64,000 nt of DNA from NCBI GenBank assembly GCA_020465985.1, contig JAANYP010006656.1, forward strand, positions 558,001 through 622,000, given 5' to 3'. Both the position numbers and the translations under genes were made by a program. Origin of the DNA: Centrapalus pauciflorus. Lineage: Eukaryota; Streptophyta; Magnoliopsida; Asterales; Asteraceae. The notes beneath the pieces are model-generated. The model made no database searches and was not told where the DNA came from. It saw only the letters and a program-made list of their open reading frames with translations. Shown here in pieces: positions 50,027 through 60,174 of the stretch (the first letter of the stretch is position 1; every line of letters starts with the position of its first letter).

Positions 50027-50366
50027 AGGGTTAATATATAAAAAAACCAACATGTTTTTCATGTTTTTATGGTTTAGTTTCTCCGCGTTATTTTTACCAA
50101 TAAAATTTTTAAGTAATATATTTGTTTGTGGTTTTGAAATTTTTCTTTATTTTTTTTAAAAAAATATTAAAGTTTGTGGACTTTTCGGAGAAAATAGTGA
50201 AAACATGTTGGTGTTTTATGGAAAAGTCAGGGTTGATTATGAAAAAAAATTTCTGGAAACCGATTGAAAACAATAACTTGAGGACTTTTTTAAGGAAAAA
50301 ATAACATAGAGAAACTATATCACAAAAAACATGAAAACATATTGGTTTTTTTTCATATTAAACCCT
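50027..50366. mobile_element. Foldback MITE, family copy 2
   Basis: Begins AGGGTTAATATATAAA and ends with AATATGAAAAAAAACC on the complement, closing in AACCCT. It carries AAACCAACATG on the left and its mirror CATATTGGTTTTTT on the right. The flanks both read AAATAAT, a 7-bp (possibly 8-bp) duplication. It is the same family as 35046-35318 and 52791-53088. Confidence 0.65.
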
Positions 50367-50399
50367 AAATAATATACAACTAATAAAAATATGACTATT

Positions 50400-50830
50400 A
50401 ATATCATAAAAATTAAGATTGTGCAGCACCTGAGACAGTTAATCCAGTCTCTCCAGCTCTCAGTTTATCTTTTTGCTTCTGTTCATTAGTAAAAAAAGAG
50501 AAGACTTGTGAATAGATGGAAAAAGTCTTCCTTCTGGATGTCCCATGTCCGCTACCAACGAAGAATGAGCAAAGAGAAAATTGTTATGCCACTTTTAAAT
50601 CGTCCAAACTGTCACCAAGTGAACTCCATGAGAAACGCTATCCATCCAGTTGTCACACGATTAATCTGCTAATAAAGAACAACATCCTTAATCGATAATT
50701 GACTCGGCATCCATAAATTCCACCAGCTCAAAACTTTCTGCCGAAGAAGTTTGGATTTATCACATTTAGAAACAAGATGCAAAGATTCTGAATAAGAGTT
50801 ACAAATAGCATAGGAGCATCCATATATATG
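50400..50830 (-). other. Coding-like patch of unknown origin
   Basis: On the minus strand, after an acceptor-like ACTAATGAACAG, the text reads KQKDKLRAGETGLTVSGAAQ, then S and a stop (about 50413-50480). Further upstream SESLHLVSKCDKSKLLRQKV continues LSWWNLWMPS (about 50700-50795). Base composition is richer in GC than the flanks. The pieces do not join into one frame. They could be a captured or dead gene or retrotransposon remnant. No family is named. Confidence 0.25.
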
Positions 50831-50984
50831 GTTTAATCCATATACCATTTATCAGTTAAACGTCATAAGCATAATTTAGAATACCTTTTATACATACAAT
50901 CTTTTATACATACAAGTTTGATTAAGTGGAAACTAGTTTTCAATGGATTGCTTGTATTTACATACTTTAGTTACATTGATTACA

Positions 50985-51539
50985 TTCTCACGTAGGGATG
51001 ACAAAAAAAACCTCGAAAACCGATCTAATGGGGGAGGCTTTCCCGGAACGATTAGAAACCGGGGGATGGGCGGGTATGGTATTGATAAGACCCGCCCGTA
51101 TACCCGATTACATAACCCGTTTAAATCCCCGAATACTCTGATTACTTTTTTAATAGCACCATGCTATTTATATTGTATACATTATATATATAAGATGAAT
51201 ATTTTTATCTATTTTGTATATTATACATAAAAGTTATTTTGTACAATTTAAAGAATTTATTTATTTATATATAATTTATTAACACAATGTTTTTTATGTT
51301 GTCATTTGATAAGGATACAAATATAATTTAGTATTAGTATTGTAATTTTAAACACATGGACGTTTTAATCTTAAATTATGAATCATGTGGTTATTTTATC
51401 ATTGATTTATAAATGAGTTTCCCCGATTCCCTGCGGGCTTCCCCACGTAACCAATGGGGATCCCCATTTAACACCCGCAGTTTTTTTAAATGGGGATGAG
51501 ATTTCCATTCCCCGACCCGTTGCCATCTCTATTCTCATG
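50985..51539. mobile_element. hAT-type non-autonomous element, family copy 2
   Basis: The element is 50993-51531: left end TAGGGATGACAA, right end TTGCCATCTCTA (inverted, ten of twelve). It is flanked by TTCTCACG (50985-50992) and TTCTCATG (51532-51539), an 8-bp duplication with one change. The inside has GGGGATGGGCGGGTATGG and CCCCGACCCGTTGCC. Related to 4951-5475 and 53490-53956. Confidence 0.8.
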
Positions 51540-51583
51540 TTTTATATATACAAATTCACTAGGTTCATTACGATCATGAAATC

Positions 51584-52328
51584 TAGGGCTATAAACGAAC
51601 CGTACGAGGGTATGATCATGTTCGTTCATTTAACACTAGCCAGACAAATAAACAAACACGAACATTGACGAACACGAAAGTTATGTTCTTGTTAGTTCGG
51701 TAATGAATTGATATTTTGTGTGTTCGTATATGTCCGTTCGTTTAACACATAAGCAAACATAAACGAATGGTAAACTAACGTTAAACGAACATAAATGAAC
51801 AAGTAACGAACACAAACGAACTTACACAAAGGAATCTATTAATTACAAAATAAATCTTGAAACACACGATTCATAGTTTTTAAATTACGTTCACACATTC
51901 ATAAATTTTATAAATGTCTTCAAAGTATTACGATAATAGTAAATTAATGTCTTCAAAACAAGAAATTCAATTAATACTAAATTAACATCCGTCAAGCATC
52001 TAAATCTTTTTTTTATTTTCATTCAATGTCAGCAATCATATCGATATTAAAGTTTGAAATTTAATTTTTGAATTTATAATGATGATGATAACACGTTTGT
52101 TAGGACTATAAATAAAATAACAAACATAAACAAAAATTACCAGACATTCATGTAAATAAATGCATGAATGCAACCGAACTTTCATAGATGAACATACGAA
52201 ATATATATTCATGTTCGTTCATTTAATTAAATGAACAGAAATTTGTGTAAATAGACAAATATAAACGAACTTCTTGTCAAACGGTTCACAAACAGTTTGT
52301 CGAACGTTCGGTTCGGTTTACAGACCTA
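51584..52328. mobile_element. Non-autonomous DNA element with GAAC-rich ends
   Basis: The left end TAGGGCTATAAACGAACCG and the reverse complement of the right end (TAGGTCTGTAAACCGAACCG) form an imperfect inverted repeat. The interior is filled with GAACG/CGTTC words such as AAACGAACATAAATGAAC. Length is 745 bp. The flanks share only ATC next to the ends, so the superfamily is unsure. No transposase is seen. Confidence 0.7.
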
Positions 52329-52476
52329 ATCCAGATCTTATATAAATATGATTTATTGACTTTATTGCATTCTAACAAAGAAAATAGGTAAGCTATAACA
52401 TGCAAATGTTTAAGTAATTTTGTGGTATCAAGTTTCCTATTGGTGTTTTCGATATTTACTATTTAAATGATGCTTA

Positions 52477-52776
52477 AATATGAGGTTGTGATTAGGAAAT
52501 TGAAAAAAAGGTGTTGGTATACAATTGGACGAAAATGCCCCTGAAATTAAAGGCTAATGGGCTAAAGTTAACCACCGTTAGTTTCATGGACAAAAATGTT
52601 ACAATTTTTCGATTTTAGAGACTTGTGGTATAATAAAATTCTTTCAGAGATTAAAACCGTAATTCCATATAAACCACGTAAACCATTTATTTAATTTAGT
52701 CTTAAACAGAAGAGGTTATGAGGTTGTGATCAGGAAATTATAAAATAAAGGGTGTTGGTATAGAATTGGAGGAAAA
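52477..52776 (+). repeat. Direct repeat flanking a 180-base insert
   Basis: ATGAGGTTGTGATTAGGAAA with downstream GGTGTTGGTATACAATTGGA (52477-52533, first base approximate) recurs as ATGAGGTTGTGATCAGGAAA and GGTGTTGGTATAGAATTGGA (about 52717-52776). The stretch between contains AAACCACGTAAACCATTTAT text of transposon type. Confidence 0.65.
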
Positions 52777-52790
52777 ACAAAGGGCTTGTT

Positions 52791-53088
52791 ATGAAAAAAA
52801 CCAATATGTTTTCACGTTTTTTTGCGTTTTCGTTCTTCCACGTTATTTTTTTCCTTTAAAAACCTTAAGTTATTCTTTTTTTTTTGTTTAATGAAATTTT
52901 GGTCATTAGACCCCAATTATAATTTGTGAACCGGGTTTTAAAACTCTGAAAAATCGGGTTCTAATGTCTAAATTTCACTAAACCAAAAAGAAAAGTAAAA
53001 CTTAAGGACTTTTATAAAAAAAAAAATAACATGAAGTGACGAAAACATAAAAAAAAATGAAAACATGTTGGTTTTTTCGTAACAAACC
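52791..53088. mobile_element. Foldback MITE, family copy 3
   Basis: Left GTTATGAAAAAAACCAATAT and ATGTTTTCACG are mirrored on the right by GAAAACATGTTGG and TTTTTTCGTAACAAACC. The middle holds ACCGGGTTTTAAAACTCTGA facing AAATCGGGTTCTAATG. It matches copy 1 at 35046-35318 more closely than copy 2. Confidence 0.65.
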
Positions 53089-53174
53089 AAAAAACAAATG
53101 GAATAATTGGATTCCCCGGATGACTTCCGTTGGACCTTTCAGTCATTTTGATTTTGACCATTATATTGAATGGC

Positions 53175-53203
53175 GCGTGACTGACTGACTGACTGACTGA
53201 CTG
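53175..53203. repeat. (ACTG)n tetranucleotide microsatellite
   Basis: Six to seven ACTG units in GCGTGACTGACTGACTGACT and following bases. Confidence 0.95.
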
Positions 53204-53489
53204 CATGAGACAGACATAAAATAGAAAACAAAGATGAAAGGGATTATTGGATTAATATAATTTATAATTATAATTAAATAAATTATTATTATATATAAAT
53301 AATTAAATATATATCCCAGAGTCCGAGGTTTGCTCAGCATTAGCCTGTTTTGGGAATGTTGGATTTTCGCAACCCCAATGCGCGTCTTTCACGCCTTTTC
53401 CCGTTTACTCTCACCTCTCTCCAAGTCTCCCCAAATCTGATGGTTAAAACCAAAAACAGATTAAAATGAATTAGTTTTTCTACAAAACT

Positions 53490-53956
53490 GTTTATTTTAA
53501 ACGGGAATGAGATTTATAATACTCGTTTTCATAATCCGATTAACAACCGATTAAAAATCTGCTTATTTTTTACATTTTAATAAGTATTTTATTTATAGTT
53601 TAGATTATACATGTATCTTATTCTTATATTTATATCATATAATAATAAGTATTTTATTTATTTGTACACATATGTATAATTGTTAGCTAAGTTTATAATT
53701 ATTTTGTTTATGATTTTATTAGTTTTTTGTACATGTTTATGGTTTGAATCCCTATAAATTTTATTCGTTTACCTTTAACAATAATATCGAAATAAAATTT
53801 CACTATTTAATTAAATGTTTGTTATAAATGGGTTCCCGATTCCTCACGGTTACCCCCGCCTACCCAACGGGGATCTCCGTTAAAGCCCCGTGGTTATTTT
53901 AAACGGGAACGTGATGATCAATCCACGTTCTGAACCCGTCCCGTTGCCATACCTAC
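53490..53956. mobile_element. hAT-type element, family copy 3 (left end not found)
   Basis: The right end CCCGTCCCGTTGCCATACCT matches copy 2 (CCGACCCGTTGCCATCTCTA), and the inner part AACGGGGATCTCCGTTAAAG parallels AATGGGGATCCCCATTTAAC there. The left inverted repeat is missing or too decayed to see. Confidence 0.5.
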
Positions 53957-55199
53957 CCATGATCTTTAATAAATATTACTATTAGAGTTAAAGGAGTCGT
54001 TGACAATGATGCCAAGCAAAATTGCAGCCACGTCAACGTTAAGTGAGCTTTGTCATCTCTTTTCATTTTCATGTCATTCACACGATGTCGATACTATTTT
54101 TGCCACAGATATTTCTTGTTATACACACACACACACATATTTGCACACACACGCTTGCGCCATTCTCTCCCTCTGTTGGCATTTGGATGTCATTTTGCAT
54201 GGATATCATGCCGATGTGAGGAGGTGGTGTTCCACCAATACCAAGCTCCATACCGAGTCACTCCCTGAGGCCTTATTGTTTTATCAGCGATATGTAAATA
54301 ATTTTTAATAAATAATTATATTTAAAATTCAATCATATAAATATTTATTGTTATTGAAAATGCAAGAATAATATAATTATTTGTTATAGACATATATTAT
54401 CTATTTTTAAAATGTACGTTAATAATAGTACTTTTTTTAAACAATCTTCTAAAATTTTTATATTCTAAATTATATACACACACATACAGATAGATGCATA
54501 CATATACATATAGATGAGGGTTCAATGGAAAACCAACATGCAACAAGAAACCTCAGGATATCAATATGCATCACAAGGACTATCAACGCATCATAAGAGA
54601 TCATTATGTGCATTTTTGGAATAACTTAATTATTAATTCTAGAAGGTAATTTAGGTGATATATTAGGAATTTAAAATCACAAAATTTAACCACTTTCCTT
54701 ATAATTCTCCATTAATCTCTCTTTAAAATCAACAGATTTAACCACTTTCATTAACATTAAAATATTTAATCACTAAATGCATATGATATGTTGCACAGCT
54801 AGATGAATGAGGTATTTTGGACCTATGTGTGTGTAGGGTTGAGTTCAATAGAAAACCTCATAAATAAGGAAACACGTACTCTAGAAACGACCGACATCGA
54901 ACAAAGAAATAAAAAACATACACAAACCTACCTCTTAAAAGGAACATAACAAACCATAATTTGATTCCGCAGGTTTTATTCATTCGACGATGGATCTAAT
55001 TTTCGTTCATCTTCATGAACAATAACGATGAACGATGAACTTTACCCATATTTACCAAGCGATGATGGTGCATTGCGATGGTGGTGGCGATAGTCTCGGT
55101 GTTCTAGCGATGTCCATTGGAGAGAAAGAGAGAGTGCGTGAAAGAGAGACAGAGAGAAAGAACGTGCAGATGACATTATATTTAGATTAAAAAAATAAT

Positions 55200-55330
55200 A
55201 AAATGTATTTATCTTTTTAAAATAAATATATTGTATTTATCATTTTTTTTATAATCACAATTTGTATTTGTCTTTCTTGGTGAAATGTGCAGATAATACG
55301 TGATATTTGATATTGTCATTTATTATATAA
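55200..55330 (-). mobile_element. Partial Helitron-like 5' end (upstream tandem unit)
   Basis: Read on the minus strand from 55330, the text is TATATAATAAATGACAATAT then CAAATATCACGTATTATC, which parallels the 5' part of the neighbouring unit (ACAAATGAGAACACCAAATA, then TCACG). It starts directly after that unit's CTAG. Its own 3' end was not found. Confidence 0.5.
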
Positions 55331-55807
55331 CTAGTTTATTACCCACATTAAGCGGGTATTTTTAATAAAATTACTTATATAAAATGTATATAAGTAAAAA
55401 TAACAACCCGTTCTATTAAGTACTTCAATAAATTTAAGAATACTATTAGGATGTGTCATAACTATTATTTTTCTAAACTTATAAATGATAATAAATTATA
55501 GTTTCTTTTATGATTGTTTAAAACTTTTTATTTTTAGTTTAATTATTTTAATCGATACAAATAGAGATTTTAGTTTATATATCATACAATACTTATATAT
55601 TTTATTACCAATTAATATTTATATGATAAAAAATAGAAGAGTGTAATTATCTTTCAAAAAATAATAATTATATTTATCTTTTATTATTTATAGATTAAAA
55701 ATAGAGTGTATTTATTATTTTTAAAATCATAAATTGTATTTATCTTTTACGGTGAAACGTGAAGGTAACACGTGATATTTGGTGTTCTCATTTGTTATAT
55801 ATATAGA
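55331..55807 (-). mobile_element. Helitron-like non-autonomous element
   Basis: On the minus strand it starts TCTATATATATAACAAATGA and ends TACCCGCTTAATGTGGGTAA, then TAAACTAG at 55331, with a hairpin (ACCCGC and GTGGGT, one mismatch) before the CTAG terminus and a T next to it. These are Helitron hallmarks. Length is 477 bp with no Rep/helicase gene. A further degenerate piece of the same family follows at about 55813-55860 (ATGTGTATTTATCTTTTGAG). Confidence 0.65.
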
Positions 55808-56499
55808 TAGATAATGATGTGTATTTATCTTTTGAGGTAAAACCTCGTGATGTAATGTGACATTGTGTGTGTGTGTGTGTGTATACTCATGTTCAAAAAG
55901 GTATCTTAAGAAATCAAGTATACCCGAAGGTACAAACCTTAAAATACCTTAATCTTTTTTAATAACTATGTTTAAATTAACGTTATACATGATATATGAA
56001 TTTTCACATAAAATCGCACATTATGTGTTCTTCAAAATTATGTGAATGTTCATGCATATTTATGTGAATGATCATTCATATTATTTGCATGATTTTTTTA
56101 CCATTCACAAGTTTTTTTGTAATTTTGATTAGACATGTAATCCTTAAGTGTGATCTTGCAAGAGACATACATGTGAATATGTGATTTATAACGATTTTAT
56201 GAAATGAAATCGTTTCAGGCTTTTAAAAATGAAATCCTTAACTGTGGTGTTGCAAGAGACATACAAGTGATTTGAATTGTTAGTAAATAATTATGTAAGT
56301 TTGATTTTATATCTTTCCAGATCTTAAGTCGTTTGTAATCATTTTGTCCAGACTTGATTAATCGTTTTTTTAGATATGAATCTCCTTACTCCTTTCTAGA
56401 AATAAAAAAAATAGATAAATAATAGTTATTACAAAACATTTATTTTATATCGATAAATATATATAAATTTAGAAATAGAAAATTCAAAAGAGCGTTAAA

Positions 56500-56670
56500 A
56501 GAATTATTATTCATTTATATATAAAAAGATAGATAAATAATAGTTATTACTCTTGTTTTTTTTTCTTTACAATTAATATTTGTATGTTTTTATTTTATAT
56601 TTACGTACATTTTATATATTTCAATTATTTATCTAAATTATCCCGTAATATGTGGATTCAAAAACTAATA
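56500..56670 (+). mobile_element. Degenerate Helitron-like 3' end
   Basis: TATGTTTTTATTTTATATTT, ACGTACATTTTATATA and CCCGTAATATGTGGATTCAA follow the order of the last 100 bases of the unit at 47755-48012. The terminus AAAACTA replaces AAACTAG, so it is decayed. Confidence 0.4.
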
Positions 56671-57903
56671 TAGCATTAATCATGTCTTTTAAATTAAATT
56701 ACCTATAGTTTCATTTCAATGATTTTTACATATAAATATAGGGCCAATTACTAAAAACGAAAACAACGTTATAAATTTTTAGTATTTATAGTAACATTAT
56801 TTATTTTTATTAATAATAGCATCAATTTATATTTTTTTTAATCATTTATAGCAAAACTTAATAAAGTTGTTGCTCTATAAAAAGAATACAAAAGTTAATG
56901 CTATTAAGGATACAATATATAAAAATTAATGTTATTCACATGAAAAATACATAAGTCGATACCATTTGTGATAAAAAAATAAATAATATCGATATAAATG
57001 ATAAAAAAAAATATTAAAAAGTTATTGTTTTTTAGTAATTGACCCTATAAATATAATAGTTTAATAGTTTACGTAAAAATTAATTATAAAATCAAACGCA
57101 ATAAGACATTTATTTGATTCATAAAACAAACACTATTATCTCCACAGAGCAAAGACTTTTAAGCCATATCTTCAAACTGTGGACATTTACAGATATGAAA
57201 AAAATTTCAGATATTTAATGTCTTAAAATACAAACAAAACTTAATATGTTAGTATTAAATTATGGGAAAGAGTGAAATTTGTATTTTGACGTATAAATAA
57301 TAATATCTTAAACTGTGAATAGAATTAAATGAAAAATTGATTTTGCACTTTGAAGTGTATGTTTAAATGTTTAATACATAGTGCATTTTGAAGGTCACTG
57401 GAGTTAAAGTGTTAAACACAAGTTAAGGCCCAATAACTTTGGGTCACTGCTATTGGGCTGGTGTATAGATTTTTTATCAGCTTTAGAGTTTAAATATTTT
57501 GTGGTTAGGTACAAACATTATTGCTTATAGTTATTTGTGTTCTTTTACGTTTAATTATACTTGTTTAAGTTCACGTTCGTTTATTCTTATTTGTTTTCAT
57601 TTATATTTTAAAGATCGAATATGGACAAAACTATTTTCTTAACAAACGAACACGAAGAAAAAATTTCGTTCATTATGTATTTGTATTTTCATTCGCCTAA
57701 AGTTTTCGTTTGTGTTTGATGATTCGTTTACAACCATATTTGATATGTAGTTTAAAATTATAATAATATCAATCACATTGACATCAACTTTCTAAAAGCT
57801 ACGTGTTATTACATTTGGATAAGTAGTTTGTCTAGATTCATATGATAGTTATTAAATTTGTCCGTCAATTTATTAAAATTGATCCCTAAAATTCCTTTGA
57901 TAA

Positions 57904-58380
57904 TCTATCTATTCTATTAAAATAGTAAATAAATGTCACTTGACACTTAACTAGAATGCCAATTGGCGTAACCTGGAAGCGACACGTGTAATATTTTACA
58001 ATTTCAATTTTATAATATAACTAAATTAATTTAGCAAGAATCTTCCGCCTATTATCTTGGAATTTTGTTTTAGATTTAAGTCCACAACTTATGTCTTTCA
58101 CTAGCTTGTTATCCAAGGTTTTTAAAAAATATTAAAATAAATAATTTAATTGAGTTAGAAAAAAAGGATTAGTTACCAGATTTCTATTATTTCTTTATTT
58201 GTTATTATTTAATTTTAGGTTATGTATATTACATTTTGTTATCTGATTTATGTATTTTTAATAATCTTTTTAACAGTACAATATTATTATTTTGTTTGTT
58301 GTTTCTAAAATAATTTCTAAATTTATACTAATTAAAAAAATTATTTAAATATCTCGTGTAGTTTACAGGTAATAAACTAG
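57904..58380 (+). mobile_element. Helitron-like non-autonomous element
   Basis: Starts TCTATCTATTCTATTAAAAT (57904 or 57913) and ends TTTACAGGTAATAAACTAG at 58380, then T. The start has the TC and the end the CTAG expected of Helitrons; the 3' hairpin (CTCGTGTAGTTTACAGG) is imperfect. No coding capacity. Confidence 0.6.
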
Positions 58381-58388
58381 TAATAAAA

Positions 58389-58796
58389 TAAAGGGTTAAT
58401 ATTGAAAAAACCCTACGAACTTTTATGAATTTATCGATTAAGTCACTGTACTTTTTTTTATAGAGTGTTTAAGTTCCTAAACAATTTTTGTCTTATTCAA
58501 AATTATATATTTGACCTGTTTAGCAGGTCACTAACCGGTAACGGTACAGTGACCTAAACAAGAAAAAAAGAAAGTCCAGTGACTTAATTGTGAAAATTGG
58601 AAAAGATAGTTGGTTTTTCAACAATAAACTATTCGAAGAACTGATTGGTTTACTTGTTAAGCAGGCAGCATGTCAAAAATATATAGTTTTGAATAAGACA
58701 AACATTGTTTAGGAACTTAAATACTCGGAAAAAAAGTTTAGTGACTTAATCGATAATAACATGAAAGTCCTTGGGTTTTTTCTAATATTAAATAAA
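58389..58796. mobile_element. Foldback element of about 400 bp
   Basis: The first 130 bases and the last 130 bases are inverted copies: left TTAATATTGAAAAAACCC, ATCGATTAAGTCACTGTACT and CCTAAACAATTTTTGTCTTA pair with right-arm TAAGACAAACATTGTTTAGG, AGTTTAGTGACTTAATCGAT and GGGTTTTTTCTAATATTAA. It begins eight bases after the Helitron end. The flanks share an imperfect ATAAARGG word. Confidence 0.75.
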
Positions 58797-60174
58797 AGGT
58801 TGAAAGTTATTAAAAGTGAAAAATGGTTAAAGAAGCACCTTTCCCCGTTTGAAGGTTTCCATCGGTTAAACCACGTTCCTTTAATCCTCTAAAAGTGACG
58901 TCGTTTGGCTTCAATTAAGACCGAAGCACCTTTTCCGCGTCCGCATATTACGGCCACCGACCTGAAATGGGTCGTCCACAAGGAGGGGCATTTTAGGTAT
59001 ATTAATTCTTTTTGAATTATTCTTCTAAACATATATTATTTCTGTTTTCTTTAAGAATATAATAATTAATGACATCAAGTTAATAAATTCAAAACCAATA
59101 GTTAATTATTATTATCATATACTATAAAAGGGAAAGATATTAGGACGTGTTGCTTTCATACGCACCGTATTTTATATATTCTGTCTAATTAAAATATTTT
59201 ATGTATTCATTTGTCTTTTATATGTTTATCGAGTCGTAAATTTAAATTTAAATATTATGTTATTTATATTTATCTATATATTTAATTAAAATAATAATCT
59301 TACAGACTTACAAATTTATTAATATATATTAAATATAATTACACATCATACAAATTTTTTACTTAAAATATGATCAACAATTTGATGAAATAACTAAATA
59401 TAAGATAATTGTAACATTTAATATATTTTTTTTAAAGAAAGTAGAAATCTTGTGAAATAAATGGTTTTATATATGCTATAACGGTAATTTGTTTGTTAGG
59501 AAAATACAATGATTGCTAAATGCCTAAATATACTAGTTTATTAAATGACAAAACCAATACAACAAACTTTTGATTTGTAAGTTACGAATTAAATAGATAA
59601 ATAAGTAAATATAAAGAATTTAATATTATTGAATATTTAAAAAATTAAATAGATAAATAAGTTACGAAAATGAAAACGAAAATGAAATAATTTTTTTTTA
59701 AAACATTTAAATAGTGTAAATTCTAAAATAAAAATTTTGTTTGTTATAATTATTTAATTGCAATTAATATTATTGAATATTTAGACAGATTCCGAACAAC
59801 GTGCGACAGTGCGAGGGAAGTCACAGTGAAAATAACAGAACAAATATATGATCATCATTAATCATTATCTCAGCATAAAACTAGGGATTTCATTGTTTCT
59901 TAATTATCGGATCAAATCTATCCCTCTTCACTTCTACTGCTCGATCTCTTTCTTAATTACTTAAATCCAGAGCAATAAGCCATTTATTGTAGTTTAATTC
60001 TTGGAAGCAATAAAGTTCTATTAATCTAACGGTCGTTTTTAATGTCTGTCTATTTAATGAAGCAAATGAAGAAGGTCTGATTTCTGTATTGATTTTATTG
60101 AATTGTTGTTACATTCAAGTGATTCTCACATCTTCCGGCCGGTTTCTGATCTGATCCAAGCTTCATTGCAAGAA

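Larger units (their letters stand above)
45683..59870. other. Repeat-rich intergenic spacer between MCTP and myosin genes
   Basis: About 14 kb without a supportable gene. Named elements inside are listed separately. The remaining stretches (48200-49990, 53960-55200, 55900-57900, 58800-59870) are AT-rich. Within them 54830-54960 holds GGGTTGAGTTCAATAG text seen also in the ALE2-like intron, and 58830-58980 is a GC-richer, unexplained stretch. Confidence 0.65.

Noticed and set aside
54000..54308. 102-codon ORF with His/Cys-rich start
   Set aside because: Contains a CA microsatellite and no recognisable domain; isolated in repeat-rich DNA.
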